Assembly (NCBI GenBank): GCA_003022005.1
Contig: PXRQ01000017.1
Coordinates: 16,870 to 29,595 of the forward strand
Reading direction: 5' to 3'
Length of the DNA: 12,726 nt
Origin: Halobacteriales archaeon QS_5_70_15
GTDB taxonomy: Archaea > Halobacteriota > Halobacteria > Halobacteriales > Haloarculaceae
The first letter of the stretch is position 1. Each line of letters starts with the position of its first letter. Positions 7,048 to 12,726 of this stretch are shown one piece after another. Under the pieces are notes generated by a model. It ran no database searches and had not been told where the DNA came from. It worked only from the letters and a program-made list of their open reading frames with translations. Position numbers and translations under genes: made by a program.

Positions 7048-8046
7048 ATGACAAACGTCCGGTTCCTCACCAGCGAGGACGTGAACGGGCTGGCGACGCC
7101 CGCGGAATACGTCGACGCCGTCAGGGAGGGCTACCGCGACCGGGGCGAGGGCGCCCCGGCGGAGCCGCGGACGAAGCTCGTCAACGACGACCCGCCCGGG
7201 ATGTTCACGGGGTACATGGCGGTGCTCCCGGGGATCGGCGCGATGGGCGGGTACGTTTACGCCGCCGGGTTCGCCGATCAGGACGCCCACTTCTCCCTGC
7301 AGCTGTTCGACGCGGAGTCGGGGCGACCGCTGGCGCTGTTCGACGGGGCGTCGCTCAACCCCTACAAGACCGGCGCGGCCGGAGCGGTGGGCGTGGACGC
7401 CCTCGCCCGCCGCGACGCGACGACCCTGGGGGTCGTCGGGAGCGGGGCACAGGCCCGCGGACAGGTCCGCGCCACGGTCGAGGTCCGGGACTTCGACCGG
7501 GTGAACGTCTACTCGCCGACGAAGGCGAACCGCGAGGCGTTCGCCGCCGAGTTCAACGACGAACTCGACGCGGCCGTGGGCGCCGTGGCCTCCAGCGACG
7601 CCGCCGTCGAGGGTGCGGATGTCGTCATCACGGCGACGACCGCCTCCGAGCCCGTGTTCGGCGGCGACCGGCTCGAGCCCGGCACACACGTCACGGCGAT
7701 GGGCCAGTACGACCCCGAGAAGCGGGAGCTCGACGCGACGACCGTCTCGCGGGCGAAGTACGTCCCGGATCTGCGCGACCGGGCGTTCAGCGACGCCGGG
7801 TCGTTCCTCCTGGCGATGGAGGAGGGCGCGGTCGACGAGGACCACGTCCACGCGGAACTCGGCGAGGTCGTCGCGGGGAAGGCCCCCGGCCGCGAGTCCG
7901 ACGACGGGATCACGGTGTTCGACAGCGGCGGGACGGCCGTCGAGACGGTCGCCGCCGCACGGATGCTCTACGAGAGGGCCGTCGAGGACGAGGTCGGTCG
8001 GACCATCGAACTGTTCCCCGCCAGCGAGGCGCTGACCGGGGAGTGA
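7048..8046 (+). CDS. Ornithine cyclodeaminase / mu-crystallin family protein
   Basis: This is a complete 332-aa NAD(P)-binding protein. The dinucleotide-binding core is TLGVVGSGAQARGQVRATVE (residues 126-145), followed by VNVYSPTKANREAF (155 Ser/160 Lys region), DVVITATTASEPVF (191-204) and HVTAMGQYDPEKRELDA. Before it lies LNPYKTGAAGAVGVDAL, the counterpart of the family's RTGA segment with Lys107. The family includes ornithine cyclodeaminase, archaeal alanine dehydrogenase and ketimine reductases. The active-site Lys of the cyclodeaminase (GxK motif) is not seen: the matching stretch reads GAMGGYVYAAGF. The exact reaction is therefore uncertain, and an amino-acid or imine dehydrogenase is possible. 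It stands alone, transcribed towards a minus-strand gene. Confidence 0.9.
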   Translation: MTNVRFLTSEDVNGLATPAEYVDAVREGYRDRGEGAPAEPRTKLVNDDPPGMFTGYMAVLPGIGAMGGYVYAAGFADQDAHFSLQLFDAESGRPLALFDGASLNPYKTGAAGAVGVDALARRDATTLGVVGSGAQARGQVRATVEVRDFDRVNVYSPTKANREAFAAEFNDELDAAVGAVASSDAAVEGADVVITATTASEPVFGGDRLEPGTHVTAMGQYDPEKRELDATTVSRAKYVPDLRDRAFSDAGSFLLAMEEGAVDEDHVHAELGEVVAGKAPGRESDDGITVFDSGGTAVETVAAARMLYERAVEDEVGRTIELFPASEALTGE

Positions 8047-8062
8047 ACCGTCGGTGGGGGGG

Positions 8063-8104
8063 GGAGGGCCGAAGCGTTCGTCACGGGGGCGGAGGGCCGA
8101 AGCG
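8063..8104 (+). repeat. 14-nt direct repeat between convergent genes
   Basis: GGAGGGCCGAAGCG occurs at 8063-8076 and again at 8091-8104, each preceded by a G run. It fills the 59 bp between two convergent stop codons. No function is evident. Confidence 0.7.
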
Positions 8105-8105
8105 A

Positions 8106-8362
8106 TCAGTCCGAGGGCCGGGGTCGACCGTCGTCGCCGGTCTCGAGCCGCGAGCGGACGCGGGCGCGGACGGTCGCGTCCGCCGTCTCGTCGCCGCGGA
8201 CGCGCCGGGGGCGACCCGAGCGGCGGACGGTCACCGACCGGCCGGCGAAGCCGCGCGAGACCAGCAGGGGGAGGACGACCAGCGCCAGCGGCAGCAGGGC
8301 GAGCAGCGCCAGAGCGCCACGAGAGCGGCGACGGCGGCCTCGACGTAGCGGAGTCCGTTCAT
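8106..8362 (-). CDS. Small one-helix membrane protein, frame broken near 8308-8320
   Basis: From ATG 8362 the frame gives MNGLRYVEAAVAALVAL, a sensible start of a membrane helix, then degenerates into Trp/Cys/Arg. The neighbouring frame continues the helix with LALLALLPLALVVLPLLV and then SRGFAGRSVTVRR, followed by a charged tail ending in PRPSD before a TGA at 8106. Adding one base near 8308-8320 would join them into an 85-aa protein with one long or two short helices and a basic cytoplasmic tail. I do not recognise a function. It lies downstream of the presenilin-like gene on the same strand, 113 bp away. Confidence 0.6.
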
Positions 8363-8422
8363 TCCTTCTCACCGGGGGCGTCCCCGTACCCGTCCGTACA
8401 CCCCCACGACCAAAAGTGTAAT

Positions 8423-8465
8423 CTGAAATGTATTTCTGTAGGCGGCCTTACTGAAATCCGTTTCA
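8423..8465. promoter_or_regulatory. Pair of CTGAAAT palindromes
   Basis: Two related dyads 28 nt apart: CTGAAATGTATTTC at 8423-8436 (GAAAT/ATTTC) and CTGAAATCCGTTTC at 8451-8464 (TGAAA/TTTCA to 8465). They lie in an AT-enriched gap between the stop of the protease gene and the start of the small membrane gene. On the minus strand AAATACAT and CTTTTGG could provide promoter and T-rich terminator elements. Operator function is inferred. Confidence 0.45.
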
Positions 8466-8475
8466 CCTCGGACGG

Positions 8476-9497
8476 CTACAGGCCGAGCGCGACGAGCAGC
8501 GGGACGCCGGCCGCGAGCGAGCCGCCGAGGTAGCCGGCGATGGCCCCGCCGTTGAGCAGGGGAAGCCCGGCGTGGGCCTGTCCCTTCGCCACCTGATACA
8601 TCAACGCCAGGAGGCCGAGGACGGTCCCGGCCATCGCGGCCAGGGCGGGGAGGGTCAGCGCGAGGCCGGGGACCAGCGCGTCGACGCCGCCCGGGGCGAA
8701 GAACCCCGCGCTCGCGACGAGCACCGCGGGCATGACTGCGTCACCGAGCCCGATGAAGAACGCGTCGCGCTCGAACGCCGAATCGGGGACCGCGTCGCCG
8801 TCCGTCGCCTCCGTGGTGTCGTTCCCGCCCTCCGTCCCGTCGGGGCGACCGTCCACCTCGCCCGCGGCGCCGCCGCGACTGCGCCCCTCGTCGTCGTGAC
8901 CGTCCCCCCCGCCGTGGAGAGCGTGAGCGGGAACACGAGGACCACGGGGAGCTTGAGATCCATCACCCCGGAGGCGAGCGTGAGCATGTGCTCGGTGCCG
9001 TAGACGCTGATGGCGTCGTACACCGCGAGTACGGTCAGGAGGAGCAGTGCGGGGAGGACGCCGAAGCTGATACCGAACAGCCCCGCCGCACCCATCCCCA
9101 TCACCACCCCCGCGGTGTCGATGACGTACCACTCGGGGTAGGCGTACAGCCCGGCGACGACGAGCAGCGACAGGGCCCCCGCGAGGACGTTGACCCCCCA
9201 GACTGAGACGACCGGTGGGACGAGGACACCGAAGACGAAGAACGTGATGTAGCCCGCCGAGAGGACGACCAGCCCCCGGATCAGCCCCTCGACGCCGTAG
9301 CGGAACGCGGCGAGCATGGCCGCCGTGGCGACGAGGATGGCACCCACGTAGACGAGGCTGTTCGTCGGGTCGGCGGGGTCCTCGGTCGCCTGGAGCCCCG
9401 CGGACTTGAACGGCTCGACGAGCGCCAGCGCCCCCACCTGGACGAGGAGGAACGTGGTGACGATGGCGGCGACGACGACGGTCGTCCGGCGGTCCAT
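8476..9497 (-). CDS. Presenilin-like intramembrane aspartyl protease (PSH), frame broken at a C run
   Basis: This multi-spanning membrane protease has the family's two catalytic Asp motifs: YD in AVYDAISVYGTEH (D161) and GLGD in FFIGLGDAVMP (D253 after repair). The PAL-type motif follows as GLPLLNGG (P313). Presenilin-type proteases cut substrate proteins within the membrane. The first part (MDRRTTVVV to PLTLSTAGG) and the second part (DGHDDEGRSRGG onward to LLVALGL) are in different frames. The switch lies at seven consecutive Cs, 8904-8910. An eighth C restores one 340-aa protein of normal size, with the break inside the acidic loop between helices 6 and 7. ATG 9497 is preferred over GTG 9503. 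It lies downstream of srp19-gar1, 150 bp away. Confidence 0.88.
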
Positions 9498-9516
9498 GCC
9501 CACACTCCGCCGTCCG

Positions 9517-9535
9517 GGGTATTGTGCGTTCGGAC
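9517..9535 (-). promoter_or_regulatory. BRE/TATA-like element of the presenilin-like gene
   Basis: The minus strand reads CCGAACGCACAATACCC, with the AT core about 26 nt before ATG 9497. It suggests the protease can be transcribed apart from srp19-gar1. Confidence 0.45.
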
Positions 9536-9647
9536 TCGCCCCGCGGCGCGAACGGCGGCCCGTCGGTCGGGAGGGGGCGACGCGTGCGGCGACCCGTCCC
9601 CCGGTATCGGGCGGGTGCCGCTCCCGCCGGGACGTCCCACCTCCCGG

Positions 9648-9875
9648 CTACCGGGCGTACAGCGGCCGGCCGAGGAGGCGTGCCGGGGTCACGCCCGCAT
9701 CGGGACTCACCGCGAGGTACGGCCGTCCGGCGGGCCCGAACACGTCGACGACCCGGCCCACCGTCTCGAGGTCCTCGTCGAATACTGCGGTCCCGAGCTG
9801 CGGGTGTTCGGCGTCCGGACACCGGAGTACCGCGAGCCCCTGGGCGACCCTCACCACCTCGCCGACGCGCCTCAT
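9648..9875 (-). CDS. gar1: H/ACA ribonucleoprotein protein Gar1
   Basis: This 75-aa protein matches the compact archaeal Gar1 beta-barrel. It begins [18 protein letters not shown], then [21 protein letters not shown], and ends [10 protein letters not shown]...LLGRPLYAR. Gar1 binds the Cbf5 pseudouridine synthase in H/ACA RNPs and aids product release during RNA-guided pseudouridylation of rRNA. Its ATG overlaps the srp19 TGA as ATGA (9872-9875), a sign of translational coupling. Length and motif order are normal and the protein lacks the eukaryotic RGG tails. Confidence 0.93.
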   Translation of the reverse strand: MRRVGEVVRVAQGLAVLRCPDAEHPQLGTAVFDEDLETVGRVVDVFGPAGRPYLAVSPDAGVTPARLLGRPLYAR

Positions 9876-10150
9876 GCCCGCAGCGCGCCGAGGTAGGCGG
9901 CGACGGCCTGCAGGAGGTCGGACTTCCCGGCGTCGTCGGCGTTCTGGACCAGCACCCGCCCCCGGGGTTCGTACTCCCGGGAAAAGGTCACGTCCCGCTC
10001 GACGACCGCGTCGTAGCCGACCTGCTGGACCGCCCGCGCGACCTCCTCGGGGTCCGGGTCCGGGACCGCCAGATCGAGCGGGACCCGGCGGCCCTCGGAT
10101 CGGGAGAGGTTCGCGTCGAGATAGGCGGGATAGATGACGTTCTCGACCAT
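9872..10150 (-). CDS. srp19: Signal recognition particle protein SRP19
   Basis: This 92-aa protein is typical archaeal SRP19. It opens [19 protein letters not shown], the RNA-binding start where Tyr and the SRSEGRR loop touch helices 6 and 8 of SRP RNA. It continues with the [19 protein letters not shown] helix/strand and [14 protein letters not shown]19 clamps 7S RNA so that SRP54 can bind, and so supports co-translational membrane targeting. The start is ATG 10150, because the upstream in-frame extension to 10261 is not conserved-looking and a TATA-like element lies 26 nt before 10150. It is first gene of the srp19-gar1 unit. Confidence 0.95.
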   Translation of the reverse strand: MVENVIYPAYLDANLSRSEGRRVPLDLAVPDPDPEEVARAVQQVGYDAVVERDVTFSREYEPRGRVLVQNADDAGKSDLLQAVAAYLGALRA

Positions 10151-10170
10151 ACCGGGGGTGGTCGGGGACG

Positions 10171-10190
10171 TCGTAAGCCCCTTTCGGACG
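10171..10190 (-). promoter_or_regulatory. BRE/TATA-like element of srp19
   Basis: The minus strand reads CCGAAAGGGGCTTACGA, with CTTAC centred about 26 nt before ATG 10150. This is the usual haloarchaeal arrangement for a leaderless operon. Confidence 0.5.
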
Positions 10191-10258
10191 GTAGTGGCGA
10201 GGTGGTGTTCCGGATTCCGGACGAGGGGGGACGAGATCGTCACGGAGAGAACTGAGAA

Positions 10259-10570
10259 CACCTCGAAAGCCCCGCGGCGCTGGAGTCGGGGGTAGCGCGG
10301 AGCGAAGCTCCGGCGACCATGCGAGCGGGCCCCCGGCCCGCGACCAGAGCTCGCTGCGCTCCTCGACCCCCGGCCTGCGGTGCTCGCGTCGCCCGCCCTC
10401 CTCCAGCGCCTCCCCCTTTCAGTCCCACCCGAGTCGGTTGATCAGGCGGCCACCCGGGGTGGGACAGGACGGGGCTGCCGGTTCGGCGAACCCGGACGAA
10501 GCAAGCACGGGAACGGAGTGAGCGCGCGCAGCGAGTCCCGGAAGCCGAACCGGCGGGGGCTTTCGAGGTG
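10259..10570. repeat. Structured ~310-bp element bounded by 15-bp inverted repeats
   Basis: The ends are CACCTCGAAAGCCCC (10259-10273) and its exact reverse complement (10556-10570). Inside are more perfect inverted pairs: GGCGCTGGAG 10276-10285 with 10401-10410, CGGAGC/GCTCCG at 10298-10312, GTCCCACCC 10422-10430 with 10457-10465, and CCGGTTCGGC 10479-10488 with 10544-10553 (enclosing CGGGA/TCCCG). Together these fold as a closing stem with three arms. No credible gene lies inside and no target-site duplication flanks it. It could be a MITE-like repeat or a structured non-coding RNA. Confidence 0.75.
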
Positions 10571-10626
10571 CCAGTCGTCGTGTCCGATCGTTTCCGGTTC
10601 GAACCGGTTCGACGTTCCAGGGAGCC

Positions 10627-11846
10627 CTACCGACGTCGCGAGACGAGCAGCCCGAGTCCCGCCACCAGCGCCAGTAGCGCCCCGACGACGCCGAACCCGG
10701 GACCGTCGGCGCCCGAACCGGGCGAGGTCCCCGGTGCGGTCGTCGCGTCGGGCGTCGCCCCGGGGCTCGACGTCGGCGAGGGTGTCGCCGTCCGGATCGG
10801 TTCGGGGGTCGCTTCACCGGTCTCTCCTTCGGGGGTCGGTGTCACCGTCGGCGTGGGCGTCGGCGTTTCGACCGCCGCGACCGCCGCCGAGAGGTTCCGC
10901 ATCGGCGCCACCACCCGGGGTGCGGGCTGCTGGATCAGGTTCGTGTCAACCCGGACGATCCGGTCGTTCCGGTAGGCCGTCGTCGAGTTCCACGGCTCGC
11001 CCGTCGGCACGGCCGAGTCGTCCGGGACGACGACCACCTCGGGGTCGCGCTCGGCGACCACCTCGAGGTTGACCTGTCGATACCCGCTCACGCCGGCCGC
11101 GGCGGCGAGGTTCCGCCCGCCCGCGGCCTCGATGATCTCGTTCGTGAACGTCCCCTGCCCGGCGGTGAAGTTGAAGAAGTAGAAGAACGCCCGGGGGTTG
11201 TACCGCCCGCTCGCGTTCTCGCGGACGTCCTCGACGCTCGTGTTGAACGCCTCGTCGACCGACCGGGCGCGGTCGCGTTGACCGACCGGGCGCGCTCGCA
11301 CTCGCCCACGAGCCGGCCGTACAGCGACACCTTCCCGGTTATCGAGGCGAGCGAGGAGGGGAAGCCGCTCTTGTAGACGGTGAGCCCGGCGTCCCGGAGC
11401 GATCGGACCGTCTCGTTCGGGACGACGTTCGGCGCGACGACGAGGTCGGGTTCAAGCGCCACCACCTGCTCCCGGTTGACCGAACCGTCCTGGTTGAGCA
11501 CGCCCGTCCTCTCCTCGGACCCATTCAGGTACGCCGTGTAGGGCTGGACGGGCATCCCGACGACGCGGTCCTGGACCCCGAGTTCCCACATCACCTGCGC
11601 GGCCGAGGCCTGCAGGACGACGACCCGCTCGGGCTCCTCGTCGACGGTCACTTCGGTCCCGGTCGCGTCCGTCGCGCTCGTGGGGAACGAGCAGTCGGCC
11701 TGTGCGGCGCGGTCGGCGGTCGTGGCGGTGCTCCCCGTACTACTCGTCGCGAGTCCGGTCGGCGCGGCGCCCGCACCCGCCGGGAGGGCGGCGAGTGCCA
11801 CCAGGGCGCAGACGGCGACCGCACCGGTCCGTGTCGGCTGTCGCAT
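10627..11846 (-). CDS. btuF: BtuF-like ABC importer substrate-binding protein with PGF-CTERM anchor, frame broken by a duplication
   Basis: An N-terminal Sec signal (about residues 1-28) leads to a class III substrate-binding protein. It has ERVVVLQASAAQVMWELGV, YTAYLNGSEERTGVLNQDG and REQVVALEPDLVVAPN. The second lobe has TFTNEIIEAAGGRNLAAAAG and RDPEVVVVPDD. A Thr/Pro-rich stalk follows, then PGFGVVGALLALVAGLGLLV and RRR, a PGF-CTERM signal for archaeosortase processing and surface anchoring. It captures cobalamin or another chelate for the divergent FecCD/BtuC permease; the ligand is inferred. The two lobes lie in different frames. A 23-nt tandem duplication (11257-11302) makes the shift; removing one copy gives CERARSVDEAFNTSVEDV and a 398-aa protein. 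Confidence 0.88.
11257..11302. repeat. 23-nt tandem duplication inside btuF
   Basis: GACCGACCGGGCGCG is present at 11257-11271 and again at 11280-11294, with TCGC also repeated after one mismatch. The period is 23 nt, not a multiple of three, which shifts the btuF frame exactly where homology changes frame. Confidence 0.85.
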
Positions 11847-11906
11847 ACGGCAGGCCGTCGGAGCTATGCAATAAGTACTTACCTAATCCAACCACAGTTG
11901 GGTTCC
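11847..11906. promoter_or_regulatory. Divergent btuF/btuC promoter region with central palindrome
   Basis: A TATA-like CTTATTGC (minus strand, 11869-11876) lies 26 nt before the btuF ATG. CTTACCTA (plus, 11878-11885) lies 26 nt before the btuC ATG. The perfect palindrome TAAGTACTTA (11872-11881) lies between and overlaps both. A second inverted repeat CCAAC-CACA-GTTGG (11888-11901) lies just before btuC. One repressor could govern both genes. Confidence 0.6.
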
Positions 11907-12726
11907 ATGTACCGGCGGGCACGGACCGTGGCGTGGTCGGGCGGGCTGGCGGCGGCGCTGGTCCTCGCCATGCTGGCCGCGGCGGCGGTGGGACCGGTCC
12001 GCATCGGGCTCCTCGATGTCGGGCGGGCGGCGCTCAACGCCCTCGTCGTCCCGGCCGGACTCGACGGGTCGGGGATCCGGTGGGTCCACCCCTTCGGGTT
12101 CGAGGTCGAGCGGTCCCACCAGGTCATCGTCGGGAAGCTCCGGCTCCCGCGCATCGCCCTAGGCGCCGCTGTGGGGTTCGCGCTCGCCACCGCCGGGACG
12201 GTGATGCAGGGGTTCTTCCGGAACCCGATGGCCGACCCCTCCATCATCGGCGTCTCGACGGGCGCCGCGGTCGGCGCGGTGGCGACCATCGTCTTCCCGC
12301 TCGCGGTGCCGTTCTCCCTGCAGTGGGCGGCGTTCGCGGGGGCGCTCCTCGCGGGGTTCGGCGTCTACCTGATCGCCAGCGAGGGCGGCCGGACCCCGGT
12401 GGCGACGCTCCTGCTCGCGGGGGTGGCCGTCCAGACGTTCCTCGGGGCCGTGATCTCGTTCCTCCTGCTGTACGCCGGCGACAGCCTCGAGCGGGCGGTC
12501 TACTGGCTGATGGGCCACCTCCACACGAGCTCCTGGCCGAAGGTATGGTCAGTCCTGCTGGTCGCGATCCCGGCGTACGTCCTCGTCGCGTACTACGCCC
12601 GGGACCTGAACGCGCTCCTGCTCGGCGAGACAGACGCCCACACCCTGGGCGTCGAGGTCGAGCGGACCAAGCGGGTGCTGCTCGCGGCGTCAAGCCTCGC
12701 GACGGCCGCCGCCGTCGCCGCGGCGG
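11907..12726 (+). CDS. btuC: BtuC/FecCD-type ABC importer permease (3' partial)
   Basis: The first 273 residues of a FecCD/BtuC permease are present and open to the window edge; the family is usually about 330-360 aa. Visible family marks are RLPRIALGAAVGFALATAG, TVMQGFFRNPMADPSIIGVS and STGAAVGA in the first half, then TLLLAGVAVQTFLGAVISF, YWLMGHLHTSSW and ALLLGETDAHTLGVEVER. Such permeases form a dimer that passes vitamin B12 or iron-siderophore across the membrane, powered by a BtuD-type ATPase. The ATPase is expected downstream but not in this window. The start is ATG 11907, 26 nt after a TATA-like element. It is divergent from the binding-protein gene. The cobalamin assignment is inferred. 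Confidence 0.92.
   Translation, partial: MYRRARTVAWSGGLAAALVLAMLAAAAVGPVRIGLLDVGRAALNALVVPAGLDGSGIRWVHPFGFEVERSHQVIVGKLRLPRIALGAAVGFALATAGTVMQGFFRNPMADPSIIGVSTGAAVGAVATIVFPLAVPFSLQWAAFAGALLAGFGVYLIASEGGRTPVATLLLAGVAVQTFLGAVISFLLLYAGDSLERAVYWLMGHLHTSSWPKVWSVLLVAIPAYVLVAYYARDLNALLLGETDAHTLGVEVERTKRVLLAASSLATAAAVAAA

Noticed and set aside
10151..10261. N-terminal extension of SRP19 to 10261
   Set aside because: SRP19 proteins begin near [10 protein letters not shown]; the extension crosses the promoter-like element at 10171-10190.
10240..10428. 62-codon minus-strand frame inside the inverted-repeat element
   Set aside because: Gly/Arg/Ala-rich translation produced by GC-rich inverted repeats.
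1..12726. tRNA genes, CRISPR arrays, insertion sequences, toxin-antitoxin or defence genes
   Set aside because: I looked for regular repeats with spacers, cloverleaf-like short genes, transposase motifs and known defence motifs and found none that hold up.

Overview
The window comes from a haloarchaeon (class Halobacteria). The DNA is very GC-rich and the proteins are rich in Asp and Glu. Most genes have a TATA/BRE-like element about 26-28 nt before the start codon, as in leaderless haloarchaeal transcripts. The gene content fits as well: FEN-1 with a C-terminal PCNA-binding peptide, SRP19, Gar1, a presenilin-type protease, and a substrate-binding protein with a PGF-CTERM anchor.

Layout. At the left end lie the last 53 codons of an unrecognised gene, then a BolA-family gene (-), an ATP-grasp ligase (+) and the flap endonuclease gene fen (-), which converges with the ligase. 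A DUF7260-type membrane protein and a GNAT acetyltransferase follow on the minus strand. A DUF3054 membrane protein (+) is divergent from the GNAT gene and converges with an MFS transporter (-). About 490 bp without a confident gene comes next and ends in an AT-rich island with a strong promoter for a 72-aa two-helix membrane protein (+). Next is an ornithine cyclodeaminase/mu-crystallin-family gene (+), then a minus-strand block transcribed as srp19 - gar1 - presenilin-like protease - small membrane protein. A structured ~310-bp inverted-repeat element with no credible gene separates srp19 from a vitamin B12/siderophore-type uptake locus: btuF-like (-) and btuC-like (+, runs off the end), divergent from one 60-bp promoter region.

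How the genes relate. srp19 (protein targeting) and gar1 (pseudouridylation and rRNA processing) overlap as ATGA and are surely one transcription unit. The protease gene follows on the same strand but has its own promoter-like element. The btuF/btuC pair forms part of an ABC importer, and a perfect 10-bp palindrome lies between and touches both TATA elements.

The most striking property is the number of broken reading frames. Five genes (ATP-grasp, GNAT, 85-aa membrane protein, presenilin-like protease, btuF) carry clear homology or hydrophobic pattern in two adjacent frames, and the MFS gene loses its expected 3' end. One break sits exactly at a seven-C run. Another is produced by a 23-nt tandem duplication. 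Homopolymer or assembly error is the simplest explanation for most, but real mutation cannot be excluded from the sequence alone. I saw no tRNA, rRNA, CRISPR array, transposase or defence system.
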